Source: an uncultured Atopostipes sp.
GTDB taxonomy: Bacteria; Bacillota; Bacilli; Lactobacillales; Carnobacteriaceae_A
Direction: 5' to 3'
Length of the DNA stretch: 7,400 bases
NCBI GenBank assembly: GCA_947296835.1
Contig: CAMYQS010000064.1
Coordinates: 1 to 7,400 of the forward strand
In this document: piece by piece, positions 1-4,974 of the stretch
How positions within the stretch are numbered: the first letter of the stretch is position 1
Layout of the letters: every line of letters starts with the position of its first letter
Position numbers and translations under genes: made by a program
The notes under the pieces: model-generated
Seen by the model: only the letters and a program-made list of their open reading frames with translations
Told to the model about the DNA's origin: nothing
Databases searched by the model: none

Positions 1-81
1 GCACCTGCACCTCCCACTCCGCCAACACCTCCAAGCAACAATGAACCTGCACCACCTGCAGATAATAATAGTGGCGAATAA
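1..81 (+). CDS. C-terminal tail of a truncated protein, probably a class A penicillin-binding protein (partial)
   Basis: The frame is open from the left edge to a TAA stop at 79-81 and gives 26 residues rich in Pro, Ala, Thr and Asn, beginning APAPPTPPTPP and ending DNNSGE. Such low-complexity Pro/Asn tails are common at the extracellular C-terminus of class A penicillin-binding proteins (PBP1A/2A) and other wall-exposed proteins of Gram-positive bacteria. In several lactobacilli a pbp gene lies next to ccpA, and this context is the main reason for the suggestion. No catalytic or transmembrane part is visible, so the identity is an inference. A strong terminator follows 13 nt after the stop, which confirms that a real transcript ends here. 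It could equally be the tail of another proline-rich surface protein. Confidence 0.6.
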   Translation, partial: APAPPTPPTPPSNNEPAPPADNNSGE

Positions 82-94
82 AAATAATTATACC

Positions 95-123
95 AGGAGT
101 CCGAAATTCGGACTCCTTTTTTT
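95..123 (+). terminator. Rho-independent terminator of the left-edge gene
   Basis: A perfect 9-bp stem (AGGAGTCCG at 95-103 with CGGACTCCT at 109-117) closes a five-base AAATT loop and runs directly into seven T residues (117-123). It lies just after the stop codon at 81 and fits a plus-strand intrinsic terminator. Confidence 0.93.
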
Positions 124-138
124 ATGCCTTTGAGTATT

Positions 139-174
139 AAAAAAGACAGCATCCTAATTAAAAGAATGCTGTCT
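139..174 (-). terminator. Rho-independent terminator of ccpA
   Basis: Read on the minus strand, the 9-bp stem AGACAGCAT/ATGCTGTCT (174-166 and 152-144) encloses a 13-nt loop and is followed by a run of T (complement of the A run at 139-144). It begins 14 nt beyond the ccpA stop codon and is separate from the opposing terminator at 95-123. Confidence 0.92.
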
Positions 175-188
175 CTTTGAAAATTGTT

Positions 189-1193
189 TTATTTAGTAGA
201 ATCTTGTTTCGAGAATTTGTACGGTAAAGTAATATGAATTTCATCATTTTCTTCATCGTTCATTAATTTTGTCAATAAGCGCATTGCTACAGCACCTAAG
301 TCATATAAAGGCTGAGTAATGCTTGTAATTCTAGGTCTTACCATGTCAATCAATGGTGAGTTTTTAGCTGATACAATTTCAAAATCTTCAGGTATATTAA
401 TGCCCTTTTCAATCAGCTGATTTAATAGAATAATCGCAAAACGGTCATCTTCTACCACAGCAGCCGTAGCACCTGTCTCTAAAACTATATCTGCGAAATT
501 TACATCTTCTAATGTTTTACGATCAGATGATACTTTAACAACTAATGATTCATCAAAAGATTTACCTGCTTCTTCAATAGCTCGTTTATATCCAGCAGTG
601 TTTAAATCTTGTTTGATCGCATCAATATCCATACCCACTAATGCAATTTTATCGTTACCATTTTCTAACAATAAAGCAGTCGAATCATAAATTGCCTCTT
701 CATAGTCAATTGTGATATTTGGTAATTCGTCTTGTTCGTCAAGCGTTGCAGCTAAAACGACTGGTGTATCCGTTAAGTCGATTTCTTTACGAACTTCTGC
801 ACTCAATTGGTGACCCATGAAGATCACTCCATCAACTTGTTGAGCTAAAACAGTATTTAATACACGGATTTCTTTTTCACTATCACCATCTGAGTTCGCT
901 AAAATGATATTGTAGTTATACATTGAAGCAATATCATCAATACCACGAGCTAAAGAAGAGAAGTACATATTTGTTACGTCAGGTATAATTACACCCACCG
1001 TAGTTGTTTTTTTACTTGCTAATCCACGCGCTACTGCGTTTGGACGATATTTTAGTCGGTCAATTACATCAGATACTTTTTTTCTAGTTGAAGGTTTTAC
1101 ATTTGGGTTACCATTCACAACTCGAGAAACAGTAGCCATTGATACGCCCGCCTCACGAGCAACATCATAAATCGTAATGGTTTGCTTAGCCAT
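189..1193 (-). CDS. ccpA: Catabolite control protein A, LacI/GalR-family regulator
   Basis: CcpA is the global carbon-catabolite regulator of low-GC Gram-positives. Bound to HPr phosphorylated on its regulatory serine, it binds cre operators and represses or activates metabolic genes. The 334-residue length is normal for the family. The N-terminal helix-turn-helix (residues 5-28, TIYDVAREAGVSMATVSRVV) and the hinge helix (about 50-60, RPNAVARGLAS) are classic. They are followed by a periplasmic-binding-like core with the CcpA-typical RGIDDIASMYNYNIILANSD segment (83-102). The near-terminal block ITQPLYDLGAVAMRLLTKLM is diagnostic of CcpA rather than sugar-specific LacI paralogues. The start ATG (1191-1193) has a GAGGAA ribosome binding site five bases upstream. 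The gene is monocistronic, with its own terminator, and divergent from pepQ, an arrangement shared by many lactic acid bacteria. A cre-like site upstream suggests autoregulation. Confidence 0.97.
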   Translation of the reverse strand: MAKQTITIYDVAREAGVSMATVSRVVNGNPNVKPSTRKKVSDVIDRLKYRPNAVARGLASKKTTTVGVIIPDVTNMYFSSLARGIDDIASMYNYNIILANSDGDSEKEIRVLNTVLAQQVDGVIFMGHQLSAEVRKEIDLTDTPVVLAATLDEQDELPNITIDYEEAIYDSTALLLENGNDKIALVGMDIDAIKQDLNTAGYKRAIEEAGKSFDESLVVKVSSDRKTLEDVNFADIVLETGATAAVVEDDRFAIILLNQLIEKGINIPEDFEIVSAKNSPLIDMVRPRITSITQPLYDLGAVAMRLLTKLMNDEENDEIHITLPYKFSKQDSTK

Positions 1194-1240
1194 TTAAATT
1201 CCTCATTTCTTAATTCCTATTATTTTATTTTGTTACTACA

Positions 1241-1269
1241 ACTCTAACAGATTATGAAAATATTTTCAA
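1241..1269 (-). promoter_or_regulatory. Candidate ccpA promoter
   Basis: On the minus strand a -35-like TTGAAA (complement of 1264-1269) is followed after 17 bases by TAGAGT (complement of 1241-1246). A TG one base upstream of the hexamer forms an extended -10 (TGtTAGAGT). Transcription would start near 1234, leaving a leader of about 40 nt before the ccpA ATG. The -10 matches only 4 of 6 consensus bases, so this is a reasoned candidate. An alternative -10 is CATAAT, about ten bases upstream, which lacks a good -35. Confidence 0.45.
1255..1268. promoter_or_regulatory. Perfect 14-bp palindrome overlapping the ccpA -35 region
   Basis: The sequence TGAAAATATTTTCA is an exact dyad. It has the outer TGnAA/TTnCA arms of a cre site but lacks the central CG that CcpA normally contacts. 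It covers most of the proposed ccpA -35 element (1264-1269), so a protein bound here would be expected to block ccpA transcription. It may be a degenerate cre or the operator of another regulator. A/T-rich palindromes of this length can also arise by chance. Confidence 0.45.
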
Positions 1270-1274
1270 TGGAC

Positions 1275-1289
1275 ATTAACCGCTTTCAT
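1275..1289 (-). promoter_or_regulatory. cre-like operator (CcpA binding site) between ccpA and pepQ
   Basis: On the minus strand the 15-mer ATGAAAGCGGTTAAT matches the published cre consensus WTGNAANCGNWNNCW at all fixed positions except the penultimate C, which is A here. The central CG and the TGnAA arm are intact. It lies just upstream of the proposed ccpA -35 and about 45 bases upstream of the pepQ -35. A cre in the ccpA-pepQ gap is a known arrangement in lactic acid bacteria and usually implies CcpA autoregulation. The site could affect either gene, and which one is not resolvable from sequence. Confidence 0.6.
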
Positions 1290-1291
1290 GC

Positions 1292-1323
1292 CTATTGTTT
1301 GAATATTATTATGAAAACAATAG
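1292..1323. repeat. 9-bp inverted repeat upstream of the pepQ promoter
   Basis: CTATTGTTT (1292-1300) and AAACAATAG (1315-1323) are exact reverse complements separated by 14 AT-only or nearly AT-only bases. The repeat lies between the cre-like site and the pepQ -35, outside both predicted transcripts. It is therefore more likely a DNA operator than an RNA hairpin. No regulator is recognised from the half-site. Confidence 0.45.
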
Positions 1324-1333
1324 TCTGCTTACA

Positions 1334-1363
1334 TTCTCAATCTCTTTAATTAAATGGTATAAT
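1334..1363 (+). promoter_or_regulatory. pepQ promoter with consensus extended -10
   Basis: A perfect TATAAT (1358-1363) preceded by TGG gives an extended -10. A weak -35 (TTCTCA, 1334-1339, 4 of 6) lies 18 bases upstream. Transcription would start near 1370, giving a leader of under 30 nt that contains only the ribosome binding site. Confidence 0.75.
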
Positions 1364-1380
1364 CAATTTAAATTCAAATT

Positions 1381-1387
1381 AAAGGAG
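1381..1387 (+). promoter_or_regulatory. Ribosome binding site fixing the pepQ start
   Basis: AAAGGAG lies nine bases before the ATG at 1397. The reading frame stays open back to a TTG at 1295, but that codon is upstream of the promoter and has no Shine-Dalgarno, so 1397 is the start. Confidence 0.9.
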
Positions 1388-1396
1388 AAATTTGTT

Positions 1397-2506
1397 ATGG
1401 AACAAAAAACAATGCACTTACAAAAGTATATGGTGGCCGAAAACATTGATTTAGTTTACATGGATAATCCAACTGCCGTTGCATATTTTACAAATTTTGA
1501 AAGCAATCCTCACGAAAGAATCGTTGCTTATGTCGTTTCACAAAATGATCACTTCCTCTTTGTCCCTTCTTTAGAAAGAGCGGAAGCAGAATCGCAATCA
1601 AACGTCAGTAAAGTCTTCACTTATACAGATGACGAAAATCCTTGGGCGATTATTGGTGAAAATGGTCATAAAATCGCATCAAATATTCAAAAAGTAAGTG
1701 TTGACGAAAAAACACTTACTGTTGAAAGATGGTTCAAGTTACAACAAACCTTCTCTTCAGCAACTGATACAACGGAATGGTCTGATATTTCAAACTTTAT
1801 TGAACAAACACGTGTTATTAAAGAAGATGATGAGATTAAGAAAATGAGTCGTGCCGGTGAATTAGCAGACGAAGCGATACAAATTGGAATGGACTTTTTA
1901 GAAGAAGGCATTACTGAGTTGGAAGTTGTCGCACAAATTGAATTAGAAATGAAGAAACGCGGCGTTAGTGAAATGAGTTTCTCTACTCTAGTATTATTTG
2001 GTGAACATGCGGCAAACCCTCATGGGAATCCTGGAGATCGAAAATTAAATCAAAATGAGTTTGTTTTATTTGATTTAGGTGTTATTTATAAAGGTTACGC
2101 GAGTGATGCGACGCGAACAATCGCTTTTGGGGAAGTAGACGAACATAAACAAAAGATCTATGAGATTGTCCTCGAGGCTAACAGAACCGCTCAAGCTGCC
2201 GTTAAACCAGGTATGCGTGCGGCTGAATTAGACCAAATCGCTCGAAAAATCATTACCGATGCTGGATATGGTGAATACTTCAACCACCGTTTAGGACATG
2301 GTATTGGTAAAACAGCCCATGAATTCCCAAGCATTAACAGTACAAGCGATATAATATTAGAACCAGGCATGTGCTTCTCTATCGAGCCAGGCATCTACAT
2401 ACAAGGTGATGTTGGTATTCGTATTGAAGATTGTGTGTATGTTACAGAAACGGGCTGTGAGCCATTTACGTTTTTAGATAAAGAACTGACGACAATTATA
2501 AAATAA
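1397..2506 (+). CDS. pepQ: Xaa-Pro dipeptidase (prolidase), M24 metallopeptidase family
   Basis: PepQ hydrolyses Xaa-Pro dipeptides in the cytoplasm, the last step in use of proline-rich (for example casein-derived) peptides. From the ATG at 1397 the protein is 369 residues, the usual length. An N-terminal creatinase-like domain (about 1-135) precedes the pita-bread catalytic domain. The five metal ligands are visible: Asp226 (FDLG), Asp237 (SDATRT), His301 (GHGIG), Glu330 (SIEPG) and Glu344 (RIED). His308 in the KTAHEFP segment is the usual catalytic histidine. It is divergent from ccpA, as in many lactic acid bacteria, and ends at its own strong terminator. An aminopeptidase P (PepP) assignment is the main alternative. 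Length and the ccpA neighbour favour PepQ. Confidence 0.94.
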   Translation: MEQKTMHLQKYMVAENIDLVYMDNPTAVAYFTNFESNPHERIVAYVVSQNDHFLFVPSLERAEAESQSNVSKVFTYTDDENPWAIIGENGHKIASNIQKVSVDEKTLTVERWFKLQQTFSSATDTTEWSDISNFIEQTRVIKEDDEIKKMSRAGELADEAIQIGMDFLEEGITELEVVAQIELEMKKRGVSEMSFSTLVLFGEHAANPHGNPGDRKLNQNEFVLFDLGVIYKGYASDATRTIAFGEVDEHKQKIYEIVLEANRTAQAAVKPGMRAAELDQIARKIITDAGYGEYFNHRLGHGIGKTAHEFPSINSTSDIILEPGMCFSIEPGIYIQGDVGIRIEDCVYVTETGCEPFTFLDKELTTIIK

Positions 2507-2512
2507 TCATAT

Positions 2513-2544
2513 AAAAAAGGCTGGAAAATTTTCCAGCCTTTTTT
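2513..2544. terminator. Bidirectional terminator between pepQ and ytxH
   Basis: The 32 bases are a perfect palindrome: six A, GGCTGG, AAAATTTT, CCAGCC, six T. The GC core GGCTGG/CCAGCC flanked by A and T runs gives an intrinsic terminator in either direction. It begins 7 nt after the pepQ stop (+) and 14 nt after the ytxH stop (-), so it serves both convergent genes. Confidence 0.95.
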
Positions 2545-2557
2545 ATCTACTTAATTC

Positions 2558-2920
2558 TTACATTTTGTCGATTTCATCTGCGACTTCTTCAACTTTATCT
2601 TCTACTTCGTTCGATTTACGGTTGAATAAACCTTTTGTCTTATTCATTGTGTCATCTACTTTATCAGATGCGACATCAAAGTATGAAGATGCTGCTTCGC
2701 TAACGTCTTCTACAACTTCGCCACCTTTTTTACGAGCTGTATCTAAATAGTCTTCTGCATGATCTAATGCTTTATCCGTACCTTTTCCAATATCTGTACG
2801 TAATTCTTTACCTGATTTGGGTGCGAATAACAGTGACGTTACTGCAGCCACTACAGCTCCAATGAATAGACCCGCAATTAAACCTTCTACACGAAATTTA
2901 TCTTTATTATGGTTAAACAT
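2558..2920 (-). CDS. ytxH: YtxH-family membrane-anchored protein
   Basis: This 120-residue protein has the YtxH family layout. A short basic N-terminus leads into one Gly/Ala-rich transmembrane segment (about 12-32, starting EGLIAGLFIGAVVAAVTSLL). The signature FAPKSGKELR (32-41) follows, then a long, highly charged, helical, probably coiled-coil tail. It probably sits in the cytoplasmic membrane with its tail in the cytoplasm. Molecular function is unknown. The Bacillus subtilis homologue is a general-stress gene in the ytxGHJ group near ccpA, and the same neighbourhood occurs here. A GAGGAG-type ribosome binding site lies ten bases before the ATG. The gene starts 21 nt after the ytxG stop, so the two are probably cotranscribed. 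Confidence 0.9.
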   Translation of the reverse strand: MFNHNKDKFRVEGLIAGLFIGAVVAAVTSLLFAPKSGKELRTDIGKGTDKALDHAEDYLDTARKKGGEVVEDVSEAASSYFDVASDKVDDTMNKTKGLFNRKSNEVEDKVEEVADEIDKM

Positions 2921-2941
2921 AAATAACTCACTCCTCTTAAA

Positions 2942-3358
2942 TTATAGTTTTGTCATTCTTTCTCCAACTTTACGAGATAAACCAACTGTTGCTCCTGATT
3001 TAGCTTTCCCGCCTAATTGTGTTGTTAAGTTTCTAGTTGCACTATTTAAATCTGAAACAGAAGTACCTAAGTTACCCACTGCCATAAATAATGGATCAGT
3101 CATACCTAACTTTCCATTCACATCATCAAGTGTTGTGTTGGATTTGTTTAACAATCCTTCAACCTCGATTAGTAGATGGTCTGTATTTTTGGTGACCACA
3201 TTAATAGTTTTGTTCACTTCTTCTACAGTAGTGTTTAACTCACTAATTACTTTTCCAGTTCTAAAAATCATAATGGCTAACGAGATAGCCAAGATAGCAA
3301 AAGCTATAGCTGCGATTAGTCCTGCGATTTCTCCACCTGTTAAATTCACATTCATCAC
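2942..3358 (-). CDS. ytxG: DUF948 family (YtxG-like) single-pass membrane protein
   Basis: The 138-residue protein starts with a hydrophobic segment (about 9-33, GEIAGLIAAIAFAILAISLA and onward). A long amphipathic region rich in Asn, Thr, Val and Glu follows (STTVEEVNKTINVV-like heptads, about 38-115) with the look of a coiled coil, and the C-terminus is basic. This matches the DUF948 family, whose members are annotated as general stress or YtxG proteins. Function is unknown, and a membrane-tethered scaffold is a plausible guess. The start is ambiguous: a GTG at 3358 is followed directly by ATG, and another GTG is the fourth codon. Purines (AAAGAGAG) just upstream provide only a modest Shine-Dalgarno, and the ATG is perhaps the best choice. 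It precedes ytxH by 21 nt, the same order as in Bacillus. Confidence 0.87.
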   Translation of the reverse strand: MMNVNLTGGEIAGLIAAIAFAILAISLAIMIFRTGKVISELNTTVEEVNKTINVVTKNTDHLLIEVEGLLNKSNTTLDDVNGKLGMTDPLFMAVGNLGTSVSDLNSATRNLTTQLGGKAKSGATVGLSRKVGERMTKL

Positions 3359-3377
3359 TCTCTCTTTATTATTAATC

Positions 3378-3452
3378 TTACAATAAGGATACCATTACAA
3401 TATTAAGTATTGCAAATATTAGAACATACACTGCCATTATTATTTTTCCCAT
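3378..3452 (-). CDS. Possible 24-residue hydrophobic micro-ORF upstream of ytxG
   Basis: An ATG at 3452 opens a 24-codon frame ending in TAA, 19 nt before ytxG on the same strand. The peptide begins MGKIIMAVYV, contains LIFAILNIVM and ends VSLL. It is a single predicted membrane helix with one Lys near the N-terminus, the shape of a small membrane protein. Against it, the first ATG has no clear Shine-Dalgarno, and AT-rich DNA easily yields short hydrophobic frames. The frame also overlaps the likely promoters of both ytxG (-) and mscS (+). The inner ATG (codon 6) has a weak GGGA nine bases upstream. I do not recognise a homologue. Confidence 0.22.
   Translation of the reverse strand: MGKIIMAVYVLIFAILNIVMVSLL
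3386..3415 (-). promoter_or_regulatory. Candidate ytxG-ytxH promoter
   Basis: On the minus strand TTGCAA (complement of 3410-3415, 5 of 6 to the -35 consensus) is followed after 18 bases by TATCCT (complement of 3386-3391, 4 of 6). A TGG immediately upstream makes an extended -10. The start would lie near 3378, giving a leader of about 20 nt before ytxG. If correct, the micro-ORF across this stretch is not translated from this transcript. Confidence 0.45.
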
Positions 3453-3460
3453 GTTAAGAT
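3431..3460 (+). promoter_or_regulatory. Candidate mscS promoter
   Basis: TAAGAT (3455-3460) preceded by TGT forms an extended -10, with CTGCCA (3431-3436, 4 of 6 to TTGACA) 18 bases upstream. The start would be near 3467, about 40 nt before the mscS ATG. The intervening leader carries the GGAG ribosome binding site at 3491-3494. Confidence 0.5.
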
Positions 3461-3506
3461 AGAACCATCGAAAATATATTTTAAAGTTTTGGAGTGAGAT
3501 TAATTT

Positions 3507-4403
3507 ATGATTTATTTAGCAGAAGGTATAACAGAAGAAATAGGTTTAGATGAATTACCAAACCAAACATTCATAGAAAAGATAATAGCTAACTTTAATT
3601 GGGAGGAAATATCACAAACAATTCTTATCGCTTCTATACGAATTGTATTTTCACTGCTCATATTTTTCATTGTCCACCTTGTTGCACAATGGGCAATCAA
3701 TTTATTTTTCAAACGATTCTTAGAGTCAAAAGCTACAGACCATAATCGTTATGAAACCATATTTAGTGTCGTACAGAATGTTTATCGCACAATTTTTTAT
3801 TTCTTTTTAATTTACACGATTTTAGATATATTTAACTTTCCAGTTGGTACGTTATTAGCAAGTGCTGGTATCGTTGGTTTAACTGTTTCATTTGGTGCCC
3901 AAGGATTTGTTTCTGATTTAGTAAACGGCTTTACTATTCTAAGTGGTCGCCAATTAAGCATCGGAGATCATGTGACCATTGAAGACATCACTGGAAATGT
4001 CTTAAACATCAGCTTACGAACAACTGAAATCAAAGACTTTGATGGTACGATTCACTATATTCCAAATCGTGAAATACTCATCATCAGTAACAAGTCTAAA
4101 GGTGATATGCGTGCGCTTATCCAGATTCGCTTATTCCCAGAAACCGACACCGAAAAAGTTCGAGAGATTGTCGAACAAGTGAACACAACTTATGTATCAC
4201 AATATCCAGATATCACTGTTCACCCAGATACATTATTTGTATCTAACAGTAAACATCAACTAACTTTACGTGTTTCAATGTATGTAAAAGCTGGATCTCA
4301 GTTTGAAATTGAAAACAACTTTTACGAAATGTATATCAACAAAATTGCCGATTCAGGTATTGATCTACCTTATGGTGATATTGACTTTGAGAAAATACAA
4401 TAG
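3507..4403 (+). CDS. mscS: MscS-family small-conductance mechanosensitive channel
   Basis: The product is a homoheptameric membrane channel that opens under membrane tension to release solutes during hypo-osmotic shock. The 298 residues follow the MscS plan: a short N-terminus, TM1 (about 38-68), TM2 (about 91-110) and the Gly/Ala-rich pore helix TM3 (about 113-143). TM3 includes ASAGIVGLTVSFGAQGFVSD. Next come the beta domain with GDHVTIEDITGNV (153-165) and the conserved HYIPN (183-187), then a C-terminal alpha/beta domain. It resembles Bacillus YkuT. The ATG has GGAGTGAG upstream at slightly long spacing (12 bases from GGAG), and no better start is seen. The gene is single, divergent from ytxG and convergent with the cbpB operon. 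Being next to a likely c-di-AMP sensor is suggestive, since c-di-AMP controls turgor in Bacillota, but the two are transcribed separately. Confidence 0.94.
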   Translation: MIYLAEGITEEIGLDELPNQTFIEKIIANFNWEEISQTILIASIRIVFSLLIFFIVHLVAQWAINLFFKRFLESKATDHNRYETIFSVVQNVYRTIFYFFLIYTILDIFNFPVGTLLASAGIVGLTVSFGAQGFVSDLVNGFTILSGRQLSIGDHVTIEDITGNVLNISLRTTEIKDFDGTIHYIPNREILIISNKSKGDMRALIQIRLFPETDTEKVREIVEQVNTTYVSQYPDITVHPDTLFVSNSKHQLTLRVSMYVKAGSQFEIENNFYEMYINKIADSGIDLPYGDIDFEKIQ

Positions 4404-4412
4404 CATAATTTG

Positions 4413-4448
4413 AAAAACGTTCAGCCCACATTATGGTCTGAACGTTTT
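4413..4448. terminator. Bidirectional hairpin terminator between mscS and the murI-cbpB operon
   Basis: An exact 11-bp stem (AAAACGTTCAG at 4414-4424 with CTGAACGTTTT at 4438-4448) encloses a 13-nt loop. The minus-strand transcript gains a five-T tail (complement of 4413-4417), while the plus strand has four T. It starts 9 nt after the mscS stop and 11 nt beyond the cbpB stop on the other strand, so it ends both converging transcripts, probably better on the minus strand. Confidence 0.85.
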
Positions 4449-4459
4449 ACTGTTTTGTT

Positions 4460-4942
4460 TTATAAAAGTGTTTCTGCTCTCTTATCACTTACATCGTATT
4501 CTCTCTCAAAGTTATGTACGATTCGATTTGTTCCTGTCAAAATTTCCTGGCGTGTAACAATTCCTACAAATACGCAGTTTTCATCCACTACCGTCACAAA
4601 CGATGAATGGATAAGCATACGTAGGACATCTTCTAATTCGAAATCCTCTCTTACAACCGGGTACTCAACATCCATGACATCTCTAACAAGAATATCCCCA
4701 AGTTTATCGAATTGAACGTCCTCAATACCCATAATTGCCTCTATAATTAACGGCATTGAAATAAGTCCCTTCATGTGTGACTTATTATCAATCACCGGGA
4801 CTACTGAATATTTATTGGACGTCATTAATAGTAAAGCATGACTTAATGTATTACTTTCTAAAATGACAGCTACCTCATCTGCCGGCTTAACTAACGTAGC
4901 CAGACCATTTAATAACATATCTTCCATTCTTTGACTAATCAT
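4460..4942 (-). CDS. cbpB: CBS-pair protein of the CbpB/DarB (YkuL) cyclic di-AMP-binding family
   Basis: The 160-residue soluble protein consists of two CBS domains (about 18-75 and 88-140) and a short charged C-terminal extension. Its start MISQRMEDML, the spacing, and GIVTRQEIL near residue 130 resemble B. subtilis DarB (YkuL) and Listeria CbpB. Those proteins bind c-di-AMP, and in their ligand-free form stimulate the (p)ppGpp synthetase Rel; DarB also acts on pyruvate carboxylase. From memory of DarB, Ala25 and Arg131 are kept here, while the position I recall as Lys23 is Glu. An AAAGGAG ribosome binding site lies nine bases before the ATG. It is last in the murI-rdgB-yfcE run, 32 nt after the previous stop, and is followed by a terminator. 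A generic CBS protein binding AMP or ATP is the alternative. Confidence 0.86.
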   Translation of the reverse strand: MISQRMEDMLLNGLATLVKPADEVAVILESNTLSHALLLMTSNKYSVVPVIDNKSHMKGLISMPLIIEAIMGIEDVQFDKLGDILVRDVMDVEYPVVREDFELEDVLRMLIHSSFVTVVDENCVFVGIVTRQEILTGTNRIVHNFEREYDVSDKRAETLL

Positions 4943-4974
4943 CTAAATTAGCTCCTTTATGCTAAAAAATATAA

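Noticed and set aside
1..81. Proline/alanine repeat as a DNA tandem repeat or mobile element trace
   Set aside because: The period is irregular at the DNA level. A low-complexity protein tail with an in-frame stop and a terminator explains it.
1295..1396. N-terminal extension of pepQ by 34 codons from a TTG
   Set aside because: It lies upstream of the consensus extended -10 promoter (1358-1363), has no Shine-Dalgarno, and the residues do not resemble the prolidase N-terminus.
1687..1911. Minus-strand frames inside pepQ (also 2191-2394)
   Set aside because: They lie inside a strongly conserved enzyme gene, lack ribosome binding sites and show no recognisable domains.
2817..3386. 189-codon open frame on the plus strand across ytxG and ytxH
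   Set aside because: It is antisense to two recognisable genes with matching ribosome binding sites and has no family features. Its hydrophobic, Ser/Pro-rich composition is what the complement of those genes gives.
4410..4715. 101-codon plus-strand frame downstream of mscS
   Set aside because: It begins in the shared terminator hairpin and is antisense to the CBS-domain gene. Its Ser/Thr-rich composition is typical of a shadow frame.
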